54,996 nt of DNA, taken from assembly GCA_030447785.1 (NCBI GenBank), contig JAUJOF010000002.1, positions 32,369 to 87,364 of the forward strand, written 5' to 3'. Positions 9,008-16,935 of this stretch are shown piece after piece. The DNA comes from Solirubrobacteraceae bacterium (lineage in GTDB: Bacteria > Actinomycetota > Thermoleophilia > Solirubrobacterales > Solirubrobacteraceae). Under the pieces are notes generated by a model. It searched no databases. It saw only the letters and a program-made list of their open reading frames with translations, and was not told the origin of the DNA. Numbering within the stretch: the first letter of the stretch is position 1; every line of letters begins with the position of its first letter. The translations under genes were made by a program, and so were the position numbers.

Positions 9008-9382
9008 ATGGCATCCCCCGGCCGCTGGGCACCCGCGCTGGCCATGATGGCCCTGCTGTTCGTGCTCTCCGCCCAGCCCGACCTGGGCACCGGTCTGGGT
9101 CAGCTGGACCTGGTCCTGCGCAAGCTGGGCCACATGGGTGCGTACGCCGTGCTGTGGCTGGCGCTGCTGTACGCGGTGGGCGAGGGGCGCCCGGGCGTGG
9201 CGACGGCCCTCGCGCTGGCCTATGCCGTCAGCGACGAGACCCACCAGAGCTTCGTGGCCGGGCGCAACGGCACGGCGCACGACGTGGCCATCGACGCGCT
9301 CGGAATGATGCTCGCCGCCGGCGCCTGGCTGCGCTGGCGCAGGGGCCGCACCGCTCCAGCCAGCCGCGCTCGGTCGCGGTGA
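9008..9382 (+). CDS. VanZ-like membrane protein, 124 aa
   Basis: A short hydrophobic protein with about four membrane segments. It has the two VanZ-family signatures: LRKLGHMGAYAVLWLALLY (residues ~38-56) and DETHQSFVAGRNGTAHDVAIDALG (~77-100), the latter with its conserved Asp, His-Gln and Arg residues. Family members affect glycopeptide or lipoglycopeptide susceptibility in some Gram-positives, but the biochemical role is unknown. It closes the glycan cluster and may act on the same envelope product. Its Ser/Arg-rich last ~10 residues are encoded antisense to a relic of a LuxR C-terminus, so the native end may have been replaced. Confidence 0.8.
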   Translation: MASPGRWAPALAMMALLFVLSAQPDLGTGLGQLDLVLRKLGHMGAYAVLWLALLYAVGEGRPGVATALALAYAVSDETHQSFVAGRNGTAHDVAIDALGMMLAAGAWLRWRRGRTAPASRARSR

Positions 9383-9415
9383 GCACCGCCTGCGTCCGGT
9401 CGCCGAGTCGAGCGA
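9357..9415 (-). pseudogene. Relic of a LuxR-type HTH C-terminus
   Basis: On the minus strand this stretch reads LGDRTQAVLTATERGWL, nearly identical to the C-terminus of the HDOD-LuxR regulator (VGDRARAVLTATERGWL). At DNA level about 34 bases (9357-9390) are identical to the 3-prime end of that gene near 15810-15845, and similarity continues with a few mismatches and one gap. The rest of the regulator is absent, so this is a broken-off end of a related gene, overlapping the 3-prime end of the VanZ-like gene. Confidence 0.7.
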
Positions 9416-9445
9416 ACTGACGAGGCGCGGCTCGCCCGCGACAAG

Positions 9446-9471
9446 CCCCGCCCACTGTCGAGCGGGCGGGG
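9446..9471. terminator. Bidirectional hairpin terminator between convergent genes
   Basis: A perfect 8-bp stem, CCCCGCCC (9446-9453) with GGGCGGGG (9464-9471), encloses a 10-nt loop. It lies between the convergent VanZ-like and CHRD-like genes. No T-run follows on either strand, as is common in GC-rich actinobacteria. Confidence 0.6.
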
Positions 9472-9491
9472 AGTCGCTTCTGTCGGTCGCC

Positions 9492-10148
9492 CTACTTGGG
9501 GCGGATCTCGCCGCAGGCCACCGGCAACTCGGCCTCGAGCGGAACCTTGAGCCCCGCACTCTTCGGTTCGGCGTCGTAGGAGCCGTTGCCGTTGATGTCG
9601 ACACCGTGGATGACGATGTGCTTCTCATCGAGGTTGCTCGCGATGTCCGACGGGATCTGGAGGGTCCGCCTGTACGTCACCTTGCCGTTGTTCTTGGCCA
9701 CCGGGAACCGGTCAAGCGCGAGCCTGCTGGCCATGCTCGTGTCGCCGCTGGTGGTGAAAGAGACCTGAACGGGCCCGTAGTCAGCGAGTCCCTCGGCGGT
9801 CTCGATGAGGCCGTCGTCGCGGAGATCGTCGGCGCGCCCCGCCCCCGGACAGAACGCCAGCTCGCCCGCGTTCTTGCCGTGGATGTGCATGGCGTGCGGA
9901 AGGCCCGCGCTGAGGTCGCGCGCCTTCAGGAGGACCTCGAGCATATCGCCACGCAGATGGAGCTTCGCACGGCCGGTGACGTTCGAGCCGCCGTCATCGC
10001 CGGGATGCGGTACCGGAGCGAGTTGGGCGCGGAATTTCTCCGGACCACCGTTCCCGGGCTTGGCAGCGGAGACCGCGGCGAGGCTGAGGGCGGCGACGCC
10101 GAGTGCCGCGATGAAGAGTGAAGTCAGACGAAGTCGTCCGAAACGCAT
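9492..10148 (-). CDS. Secreted CHRD/SOD-like barrel protein, 218 aa
   Basis: The ATG at 10148 (AAAGG upstream) starts a classical signal peptide: basic MRFGRLR, a hydrophobic core, and a likely cleavage after AVSA near residue 29. The mature part has two His-Gly motifs, LPHAMHIHG and IVIHGVDINGNG, with an NGNGSYD turn between the second and the C-terminus. This pattern occurs in secreted CHRD-like or superoxide-dismutase-like beta-barrel proteins of actinobacteria. Enzymatic copper ligands cannot be confirmed. Two Cys residues (in FCPGAG and VACGE) could form a disulfide outside the cell. Confidence 0.65.
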   Translation of the reverse strand: MRFGRLRLTSLFIAALGVAALSLAAVSAAKPGNGGPEKFRAQLAPVPHPGDDGGSNVTGRAKLHLRGDMLEVLLKARDLSAGLPHAMHIHGKNAGELAFCPGAGRADDLRDDGLIETAEGLADYGPVQVSFTTSGDTSMASRLALDRFPVAKNNGKVTYRRTLQIPSDIASNLDEKHIVIHGVDINGNGSYDAEPKSAGLKVPLEAELPVACGEIRPK

Positions 10149-10343
10149 GCGAGTACGACCTTTGCTGGAGAAGACAGGTACGCGTCGTTCGGGCAGGACG
10201 GCGATCCGGATCACTCTGTCGCGCACTTCGCTGCGCCGCACCGCTATGGAAGTCGCGTGCGGAGCCGGGCTGAGTCCGACGGTTTCGGACGGCGCCACGG
10301 GCGGTAGGGCCCCGGCAGGTATCCCCAACATGACAGAGAGCTC

Positions 10344-10604
10344 ATGATCGAGTTCGAGTGGCAGAAGAAGGGAAAGCGCGCGGAGGCGGCTGCGCTTCTG
10401 CGCCAGCTGGCGGACTCGCTGGACGGCGATGGCGACGTCGAGCTCGAGCATGACGGGTGGGAGCTCAAGGTCCAGGTCCCCGACGAGGTCCAGTTCGGGG
10501 TCGAGGTCGAGGTCGAGGTCGACGAAACCGAGCTCGAGATCGAGCTCAAGTGGTCGCGCAAGCCGGGCGGCGAGGGAGGCGGAGGCGAAACCGACGGCGA
10601 CTGA
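10344..10604 (+). CDS. Amphi-Trp domain protein, 86 aa
   Basis: A short acidic protein beginning MIEFEWQKKGKRAEAA and ending in alternating acidic/hydrophobic strands (VQFGVEVEVEVDETELEIELKW). This is the layout of amphi-Trp domain proteins: an N-terminal helix and a C-terminal amphipathic strand ending in Trp. Function in the family is unknown. The coding DNA contains a GTCGAG hexamer repeat near 10499-10522 that encodes the Val-Glu alternation. It is divergent from the secreted CHRD-like gene, with a ~195 bp spacer that holds nothing else I can name. Confidence 0.75.
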   Translation: MIEFEWQKKGKRAEAAALLRQLADSLDGDGDVELEHDGWELKVQVPDEVQFGVEVEVEVDETELEIELKWSRKPGGEGGGGETDGD

Positions 10605-10801
10605 GCGACGCTCCGGCGGCGACCCGGCCACGCCGACGTGCGCTCCTCATGCGAAGCACCACCCCCCGCGATGTCGCCCTGGGCACCGGTGTCGCGCAAG
10701 AGACCTCCGCGACGGCCAGCGGCGAAAGCGGGGCGCGTTCGACACGCGTAGACGTGGCGCCCCGGATACCGTAGGTTGGCTTTTTTCGACGTGGAGCAAC
10801 C

Positions 10802-11098
10802 ATGTACGCACGCGTGGCCAGATGGGAAGGGGCGGACGGTGAAGCCCTCCGCCGTACGGCCGAGGAGATGAACTCCCGGGCAGCATCCGGCCCGCCGCCG
10901 GGCGTTCCGGCAAGCGGCTTCTTGATGCTGATCGACCCGGACAGCGGCCGCAGCCTCGCGGTCGCGCTGTTCGAGACCGAAGAAGCTCTCCGCGAAGGTG
11001 ACGAGGCGCTCAACGCGATGAACCCGGAAACGGGCGAGGACGTTGGCAAGCGGACCTCCGTGGAGACATACGAGGTCGCGGTCGACGTCAGGGTCTAG
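10802..11098 (+). CDS. Antibiotic-biosynthesis-monooxygenase-like small protein, 98 aa
   Basis: MYARVARWEGADGEALR, a glycine/proline turn, then GFLMLIDPDSGRSLAVALFETEEALREGDEALNAM (residues ~38-72) describes a ferredoxin-like ABM fold that dimerises into a small barrel. GTG-GAGC just upstream of the ATG (GGAG at about -10) is a usable ribosome site. ABM-like singletons can be heme- or quinone-degrading or merely ligand-binding; no catalytic residue is diagnostic here. It stands alone. Confidence 0.65.
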   Translation: MYARVARWEGADGEALRRTAEEMNSRAASGPPPGVPASGFLMLIDPDSGRSLAVALFETEEALREGDEALNAMNPETGEDVGKRTSVETYEVAVDVRV

Positions 11099-11206
11099 TT
11101 CCAGAGGCATCCCGGCTCCTTCCTTCCCCAAGCCCGCCGCCCCCCCCGCCGGTTTTTGGGGGCGCCGGCGCAACTTCGCGGTGGGGTCGTCGTTTGAGGA
11201 GCGCCT

Positions 11207-11614
11207 ATGCATCGCGCGCACCCGCTTGTCCTGGCCGTTGCCCTGGTTGTCCTCGCCGCAGCACCCGCATCCGCGGCGACCGTCGATCTGGGGGTCGGCG
11301 AGCGCGACACCGGACCCGTCTGGGAGGTGCGGTACACGGCCGCGGCGGGCGAGCGCAACGACGTCACGGTGGCGACGGTGGACGACTTCACCCTGCGCGT
11401 CAGCGACGCCGGCGCGCCGATCGGGCCCGAAGCGGGGTGCCGGTCCATCGACGCCGGCACCGTCGAGTGCAGCAACGCCGGTGAGTCCTACAGCGAGATG
11501 GTCTCGACCTCCGGCCCGCCCGCTGACTGGTCGGATGCTCAGCACCGACCGGTCGGCGCCTGCGCCGAAGTGAGCAACGAGAGCGCCGGTCGCGTTTGTA
11601 GGCTGTCCGCCTGA
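11207..11614 (+). CDS. Short secreted protein, possibly a truncated calcium-binding-type protein, 135 aa
   Basis: GAGGAG six bases before the ATG and a clear signal peptide (MHRAHPLVLAVALVVLAAAPASA) support a real gene. The mature part has an N-terminal beta domain (VWEVRYTAAAGERNDVTV) and CRSIDAGTVECSNAG, as seen at the start of larger secreted repeat proteins in related bacteria. Those normally continue into Gly-Asp-rich repeats; here the frame ends soon after with an unremarkable tail. I read it as a truncated secreted protein. Its stop overlaps the next start (TGATG). Confidence 0.55.
   Translation: MHRAHPLVLAVALVVLAAAPASAATVDLGVGERDTGPVWEVRYTAAAGERNDVTVATVDDFTLRVSDAGAPIGPEAGCRSIDAGTVECSNAGESYSEMVSTSGPPADWSDAQHRPVGACAEVSNESAGRVCRLSA
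11599..11604 (+). promoter_or_regulatory. Putative -10 for the histidine phosphatase
   Basis: TAGGCT ends 9 nt before the ATG at 11614. The same hexamer stands before gltX, argG and the class V aminotransferase. It lies inside the end of the upstream secreted-protein gene. Confidence 0.35.
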
Positions 11615-12195
11615 TGAGCTCCGACGGGCGCCAAGGCACCGTGACGCTGGTGCGCCATGCCGAGACCGAATGGTCGCTGTCGGGCCGGCACACCGGCCAC
11701 ACCGACCTGCCGCTGACCGACAGCGGCCGCGACAAGGCACGGGCGCTGGCCGACACGCTGCACGACCGCTGCTTCGACCGCGTGCTCACCAGCCCGCTGT
11801 CGCGCGCGGCCGAGACGGCGAAGCTCGCCGGCTTCCCCGATGCCGAACACGACCCCGACCTCGTGGAGTGGGACTACGGCGACGACGAGGGCTTGACCAC
11901 GCCACAGATCCGCGAGCAACGCGGCCGCGACTGGCTGTTGTGGCGCGACGGCGCGGCCGGCGGCGAGGTCGCCGGCGACGTCGGCGCGCGCGTGGACCGG
12001 ACGATCGAGCGCATCACGGCCGACGACGCGCACGCCCTGATCTTCGCCCACGGCCACGTGCTGCGCGTGCTGGCGGCCCGCTGGCTTCAGCAGCCCGCCG
12101 ACTTCGGGGCGCAGCTGGTGCTGGCCACCGCCACGCTGTCGGTCCTCGGCTACGAGCGCGACATCCGCGCAGTCCTCAGCTGGAACGCCGGCTGA
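11614..12195 (+). CDS. Histidine phosphatase family protein, 193 aa
   Basis: LVRHAETEW near residues 12-20 is the RHG-type catalytic motif, in which the His is the phosphoacceptor. TSPLSRAAETA (residues ~59-69), an acid EWDYGDDEG and a second catalytic His in IFAHGHVLR (residues ~144-152) complete the site. Length and order match phosphoglycerate-mutase-like phosphatases of the broad-specificity type. The start overlaps the previous stop by one base but also has its own plausible -10. The substrate cannot be deduced. Confidence 0.88.
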   Translation: MSSDGRQGTVTLVRHAETEWSLSGRHTGHTDLPLTDSGRDKARALADTLHDRCFDRVLTSPLSRAAETAKLAGFPDAEHDPDLVEWDYGDDEGLTTPQIREQRGRDWLLWRDGAAGGEVAGDVGARVDRTIERITADDAHALIFAHGHVLRVLAARWLQQPADFGAQLVLATATLSVLGYERDIRAVLSWNAG

Positions 12196-12321
12196 GGCAG
12201 CCCCGGACCAGCTCAGCCATGAGGCGACCGCCGCAGGGAATGCGTCCTCCGCGACGAGCCGGTTTTGGGTAGTAGCAGCACCTGGGGATCGCGACCCAGC
12301 CGCGGCGGTCGAGGGGCGCCT

Positions 12322-13785
12322 TCAGACGGTGAGCACCTGGCGGGCGAAGTCGTTCTCGCCGGCCGGCTGGACGAAGCGCTCGAAGGCGGACGTCGCGCCG
12401 TCGGGGGCTCGCAGGTCGCTCGCGCGGTACTCGACCTGGAGCTGGTCGGGCCTCAGCGCGAGGTGGGTGTAGCCGTGGCGGTAGCCGTCGTACTGGCGCA
12501 CCCACGGCGCCCCGGCGCGCACCTCCTCCTCCCGCAGCTCCCGGCCCCGCGACGTCACCGAGCCGCCGACGAACTCCACCGCGGCGGGGCGCCGCGCGGT
12601 GCCCTCGCCTAGCGCCTCGAAGTCCGACGCCAGCACGCTGGCCATGAACACGTGGGCGTCGCCGGTGAGGAAGGCCACGTCGGTGATCCCCGCCCGCTCG
12701 AGCTCGCCGAGCAGCCGCTTGCGGTCCTGGGGGTAGCCGTCCCACCGGTCGGGCGAGGCCTTGCCGTTGCCGTAGGGGTCCTGGGCGACGACGACCTGCT
12801 GGGCGATGAGCTTCCACCGCGCCCGCGACGCTCGCAGTCCCTGCACCAGCCAGCGCATCTGCGCCTCGCCGAGCATGCTTCGCTGCCCGTCGTCGGCCTG
12901 CAGGCGGTACTGGCGCTCGTCGAGCAGGAAGACGTCGGCGACCTGGCCCAAGGAGAGCCGCTTGTAGATGCGGTGGCGGTCCGACGGGAAGGCCATCCGC
13001 GGCATCCACTCGAACGCGGCCCGGTAGGCCGCGCTTCGCTGGGCCGCGGACGGCGCGGGCTGGCCGTCGGAGTAGTTGTTCTCTACCTCGTGGTCGTCCC
13101 AGATGTGAGCGACGGGGTGAACACGGTGCAGCTCGCGCAGGCCCGGGTCGGCCCGGTACAGGGCGTACTTGCGCCGGTAGGAGGCCAGGTCGACCGCGTT
13201 GATGTCGTCTGCGCGAAGCTCGGCCTTCTGGCTCTCGTAGACGTAATCGCCGAGGAAGACGTAGAGGTCGAGATCGCGCACGGTCGCGGCGTGAGCGTGA
13301 GCGGCGAAGTGTCCGAGGGCGTACTGCTGACACGAGGAGTAGGCGATGGACAGCGCCTCGGCCGAGTGCGGCGCCGGGGCCGTACGCGTCCTGCCGATCG
13401 GCGAGACGTCCGTGCCCGACTCCCACGCGTAGAAGTAGTCGGTGCCCGGCTTCAGGGCGCCGACGCGCGCCTTCAGCGTGCCGTTCACGCCCCGGCCGGT
13501 GGGCACGACGGTCGTGGCCACCACCCGGCGCAGGCCGGGATCGCGCGCGACGATCAGCCGGGCTCCCGACCGCAGCCGCTCGGTCTCCAGCCGCGACCAG
13601 AACGTGACGGCCCTGGCGCCCGGCTCGCCCGAGGCGACGCCGTCGAGGAAGGCGCCGGGCCCCACGCGGGGGCGCTTGGCCAGCAGGCCGCGGGCCCACG
13701 CTGGCGGAACGGCGACGAGCAGACCGGTGGCGGTGGCGCCGGCCACGAGCTCGCGGCGGGTGAGCCGGGGGGCGGGCACGGTCAT
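12322..13785 (-). CDS. phoD: TAT-exported PhoD-type alkaline phosphatase/phosphodiesterase, 487 aa
   Basis: The start LTRRELVAGATATG is a twin-arginine signal. The mature protein has an N-terminal PhoD beta domain (FLDGVASGEPGARAVTFWSRL) and the metallophosphatase core: YSSCQQY, FLGDYVYE, HIWDDHEVENNY and FLTGDAHVF. These carry the Asp, Asn and His ligands for the Fe3+/Ca2+ centre. It should release phosphate from organic phosphodiesters outside the membrane. It shares a 4-nt overlap (ATGA) with the upstream secreted protein, so the two form an operon. Length is close to the family norm. Confidence 0.92.
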   Translation of the reverse strand: MTVPAPRLTRRELVAGATATGLLVAVPPAWARGLLAKRPRVGPGAFLDGVASGEPGARAVTFWSRLETERLRSGARLIVARDPGLRRVVATTVVPTGRGVNGTLKARVGALKPGTDYFYAWESGTDVSPIGRTRTAPAPHSAEALSIAYSSCQQYALGHFAAHAHAATVRDLDLYVFLGDYVYESQKAELRADDINAVDLASYRRKYALYRADPGLRELHRVHPVAHIWDDHEVENNYSDGQPAPSAAQRSAAYRAAFEWMPRMAFPSDRHRIYKRLSLGQVADVFLLDERQYRLQADDGQRSMLGEAQMRWLVQGLRASRARWKLIAQQVVVAQDPYGNGKASPDRWDGYPQDRKRLLGELERAGITDVAFLTGDAHVFMASVLASDFEALGEGTARRPAAVEFVGGSVTSRGRELREEEVRAGAPWVRQYDGYRHGYTHLALRPDQLQVEYRASDLRAPDGATSAFERFVQPAGENDFARQVLTV

Positions 13786-15086
13786 CGCAGGGTGAAGGTG
13801 AGGCGGGACGGGACGGCGTCGCGGCGGCCGGCCAGCCCGGCAGCTTCGACGCGCAGGCGATAGCGGCCGGGCACGAGCTTGCGCACCCGGCGAAGCTCGA
13901 CGGCCTGACGGCGGACGCGCAGGGCCGCCACGTCGCCGCGGGCGTAGAGGCGTCCCTTCGGCCCGACCAGGCGCAGACGCGCGGCACAGACCGGGCCGCG
14001 GGTGAGCTCCACGGCGAGCGCGATCCGGCGCGAGCGGTTGCGCACCGCGGCCAGCGGCGACCCGGCGCCGAGCGTACCGCCGATCGCCGGGTCCTCGGAG
14101 GCGAGGCAGCCGCCACCCGACCGCACGGCCCCGGGGGCGGCGGGGACGATGCGCACGCTGGCCTGCGAAGCCGGCGGCGGGCGGTCGGTGCCCACGCGGA
14201 TCCAGAGGGGGCGGCGGGTGCGCAGCGTCACGGGGAGGACGAGGGGGCCACGACCGTCGCGATCGATGCAGTCCAGCGCGTTGCGCGGCGACGGCCGGGC
14301 TCCGACGAAGACGCTCAGCGCGGCGGCCTGCGAGCCCGCCGCGGTGACCACGTGCCGACCGGGCTGACGCGGCCGGGCCCGTCGCCACACCCCGCCCATG
14401 CTCGGGCAGGCGGGGGTCGCCGGGTCCTCGGCGGTGGTGGTCGCTCCCGCGAGAGGGACCCGGCCGGCGCCGCGGCGGGGCAGCCAGGGCGTGGCCAGGC
14501 CCGCTCGGTCGCCGACCGGCGCGGCGGCGGAGCCCAGCGCCGCCTCGGCGAGCGACAGCACGGCCTGCTCGTCCTCTGGCGTGCCCGGGGCGCCGCGCCG
14601 GCCGACCTGGATCAGCACCGCCTGGCCCGCGGGCACACGCAGGGTGACCGCCGAGGTGCGGTCGCCGGCGGCGTCTGACCCGGAGGCGCCGCGACCGGCG
14701 CACGCGTTGGGCCGGGCGGTCGGCGACGGCCCGCCCGGCTCGGGCTGCACGAATGCGGCGAGGTCGACCACGCCCAGCGTGCGTCCGGCGGCCTCGACCG
14801 TGAGCTCGCGGGCCTGTGGGGTCGCGGGCGCGACGAACCAGGCCGTCCTGTCGAACGAGCGCGGCCCCAGGCAGCGGGGCACGCCGGGGTCGGCCGTCGC
14901 CTCGGCGAGGTCGGCGACCGCCTGGCGCTCGGCCGGGACGCCGTTGGCGGCGGTGTAGGGGTCGAAGGAGGCCGGGGCGGTCGGCGCGTCGTTGGCCGGC
15001 GCCGCGGCCAGCGCTGGTGGAGCGAGCAGCACGAGCAGGGCGAGCAGGGCGGCGGCGAGCGCGCGCAGGCAGGCGAACAGGTGCAT
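13782..15086 (-). CDS. Secreted Ala/Pro-rich protein upstream of phoD, 434 aa, function unknown
   Basis: The ATG at 15086 starts a strong signal peptide (MHLFACLRALAAALLALLVL then APPALA). A GTG at 15116 would add ten residues before it and is less likely. The mature part looks like two or three beta-sandwich modules with scattered Cys (CLGPRS, CPSMGG, CIDRDG, CLASED, CAARL) and no catalytic motif. The last ~90 residues (RLRLVGPKGRLYARGD, LVPGRYRLRVEA) resemble a substrate- or cell-wall-binding beta domain. Coupling to phoD by ATGA suggests a periplasmic or surface partner in phosphate acquisition (inference). Confidence 0.65.
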   Translation of the reverse strand: MHLFACLRALAAALLALLVLLAPPALAAAPANDAPTAPASFDPYTAANGVPAERQAVADLAEATADPGVPRCLGPRSFDRTAWFVAPATPQARELTVEAAGRTLGVVDLAAFVQPEPGGPSPTARPNACAGRGASGSDAAGDRTSAVTLRVPAGQAVLIQVGRRGAPGTPEDEQAVLSLAEAALGSAAAPVGDRAGLATPWLPRRGAGRVPLAGATTTAEDPATPACPSMGGVWRRARPRQPGRHVVTAAGSQAAALSVFVGARPSPRNALDCIDRDGRGPLVLPVTLRTRRPLWIRVGTDRPPPASQASVRIVPAAPGAVRSGGGCLASEDPAIGGTLGAGSPLAAVRNRSRRIALAVELTRGPVCAARLRLVGPKGRLYARGDVAALRVRRQAVELRRVRKLVPGRYRLRVEAAGLAGRRDAVPSRLTFTLR

Positions 15087-15220
15087 CCGTGGTCCAGACT
15101 CCGCGCCGGGGCGCAAGTTGCGGTGCCGGTGGGCGCGTGCGCTAGGTGTCCGCCAAGCTGAGGGCTTTGTAGCCGCGCGCCTGACTGACGGTTGGTGTGG
15201 AGCCTCGGCCTGCGGGGACG

Positions 15221-15289
15221 GGCACGACGGGATCGTGCCAGTGATGGCGCTGACGCAGGCCGCCGGGGCAAGACAACTCTGCGGCGGCC
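15221..15289. terminator. Two tandem hairpins between phoD operon and Rrf2 gene
   Basis: GGCACGA (15221-15227) pairs with TCGTGCC (15233-15239) over a 5-nt loop, and GGCCGCCG (15258-15265) pairs with CGGCGGCC (15282-15289) over 16 nt. They lie just downstream of the minus-strand Rrf2 gene, where a terminator is expected. No T-run is present. Confidence 0.45.
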
Positions 15290-15316
15290 GGGGGCGGGCG
15301 CTTCTCCAGCGCTTTC

Positions 15317-15709
15317 TCAGATGTAGTACATCGCTGAGCCCGCCTCACGGCGCTCGCGCTCGACGACGTCGGCGATCGTCTGGGCCTCGAGCACTCCGCG
15401 CGCGGCGGCCGCGGCCTCGGCCAGAACGCCCTCCGCGTCGCGGCCCAGCGGGCCGTCGAGCAGCTCGACGATCTCGAGGACGGTGACGTCGGCCGGCGGG
15501 CGGGCCAGCTGGTAGCCGCCCTTGACCCCGCGCTGGGAGCGCAGGACGCCGGCGCGGCGCAGCGTGGCGAACAACTGCTCGAGGAACTGGACGGGGACCT
15601 CGCGCCGGCGCGCCAGCTCGGCGATGGGCACGGGGGCGCCGCCCGCGCTGCGGCCCAGTTCCGCGAGGGCGCGCAGGGCATAGGGCGACTTGGCGGTGAT
15701 GGAGATCAT
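15317..15709 (-). CDS. Rrf2-family transcriptional regulator without Fe-S cysteines, 130 aa
   Basis: MISITAKSPYALRALAEL, a winged helix (VPIAELARRREVPVQFLEQLFATLRRAGVLRSQRG) and a dimer helix give a full-length Rrf2 protein. The wing GVKGGYQLAR is canonical. It has no Cys at all, so it cannot ligate a cluster as IscR or NsrR do and resembles the CymR-type branch. A near-perfect AAGGAG lies 6-7 nt before the ATG, unusual for this window, and TATCCT further upstream (minus 15730-15725) is a likely -10. Its target genes are not evident nearby. Confidence 0.85.
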   Translation of the reverse strand: MISITAKSPYALRALAELGRSAGGAPVPIAELARRREVPVQFLEQLFATLRRAGVLRSQRGVKGGYQLARPPADVTVLEIVELLDGPLGRDAEGVLAEAAAAARGVLEAQTIADVVERERREAGSAMYYI

Positions 15710-15804
15710 CCGGATCTCCTTTGCAGGATATGGGATGCGGCGGTCGGCGGATGTGCCGCTTTCGCCCTCCGGTGGTCGCAGGCGACCACCTTCGGGCGAC
15801 GTCA

Positions 15805-16878
15805 CTACAGCCAGCCGCGCTCGGTCGCGGTGAGCACCGCCCGCGCCCGGTCGCCGACGTCGAGCTTGCGGTAGATGTTGTGCAGGTGGGTGCGGATCGT
15901 GCTGGTCGAGAGCTTCAACTCCGCGCCGATCTGCTTGTAGACCATGCCCTCGGCCAGGCGCTTGAGTACCTCGTGCTCGCGGGTGGACAGCGGGCAAGGC
16001 TCGGTCGGCCGCGCGCGGGCCACCGTGGGATAGGGCAGGTCGTACATCACCGTGCGCAGGTCGTCGGGGGTCAGGCCGATCCGCCGCGCGCTGGCCAGCA
16101 TCGCCGCCGGTGAGATCACGCCGCCCAGCGCGTAGTGGCCCAGCATGTCGGCCAGGCGCACGATGGTGGCCTCCTCGTTGCCGTCGTCGGCGTGGTGGCG
16201 CTCGATGACCGAGGCCACGGCGTCGGGCAGCCCCCAGCGACGCGCGAGCACCCCGCCCACCAGGGCGTGATCGATGCCCAGCTCACGGCGCTCGGCCTGC
16301 AGGCGGTCCTCGGGGGTGCGCGCGGTCACGTGCACCTGGCCGGGATAGCCCGGGTAGGCATGGGCCAGGACGAGCTTGCCCACGTCGTGCAGCAGGGCGG
16401 TGACCATGAGGCGGTCGCGCAGCTCGATGCCGGCCTGCTCGGCCAGGCGGTCGGCGGCGCGCTGGGTGGCCACGCCGTGCAGGCGGAAGCGCTCGGGCGC
16501 GGCGTCCCAGGCGGAGGAGCGCTCGAAGAAGTCGAAGGTCTGCGCGCGGGTGGCCAGGGCGGCGACCGTGGCCGGCGAGAGCACGTCCACGGCGGCCACC
16601 ACGCTGTCCACCCGCCGGCGGGTGCGGCCCTCGGCCTGGTTGGCCAGGCGCAGCACCGCGATGGTCAGGGCGAGGTCGGACTCGACGGCCCCGACCACGT
16701 CGCCGGGGGTGACCTGCTCCTGGCGCATGACGCGCAGCAGGCGGTCGCGCGACTCGGCCAGGGCGGGGAAGCCCTCGAGCGCTTCGAAGGCGGCGGTCAG
16801 ACGACGTCCGTGGCCCTCGTTGTGGTGGCGACCGACGGCGTCCGAGCCGCGGCGGGTGGAGGCGGCAGGCATCATCAT
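15805..16878 (-). CDS. HDOD domain - LuxR-type HTH fusion regulator, 357 aa
   Basis: Residues ~25-235 are an HDOD domain (signal-transduction relative of HD phosphohydrolases), recognised from LTAAFEALEGFPALAE, VTALLHDVGKLVLAHAYP and IERHHADDGNEEATIVRLAD. Residues ~290-357 are a LuxR HTH: LSTREHEVLKRLAEGMVYKQIGAEL, STSTIRTHLHNIYRKLDV and the conserved ending LTATERGWL. The HDOD part probably senses a signal or partner and the HTH binds DNA. Three successive ATG codons open the frame, with TACGGG 4 nt before the first, so a short or absent leader is possible. It lies between the Rrf2 gene and gltX, same strand. Confidence 0.85.
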   Translation of the reverse strand: MMMPAASTRRGSDAVGRHHNEGHGRRLTAAFEALEGFPALAESRDRLLRVMRQEQVTPGDVVGAVESDLALTIAVLRLANQAEGRTRRRVDSVVAAVDVLSPATVAALATRAQTFDFFERSSAWDAAPERFRLHGVATQRAADRLAEQAGIELRDRLMVTALLHDVGKLVLAHAYPGYPGQVHVTARTPEDRLQAERRELGIDHALVGGVLARRWGLPDAVASVIERHHADDGNEEATIVRLADMLGHYALGGVISPAAMLASARRIGLTPDDLRTVMYDLPYPTVARARPTEPCPLSTREHEVLKRLAEGMVYKQIGAELKLSTSTIRTHLHNIYRKLDVGDRARAVLTATERGWL

Positions 16879-16935
16879 AAGACCCGTATCGGCACGCCTA
16901 GACGGATGGTTGAGTGAGAACTTGGTCGCCCGGCG

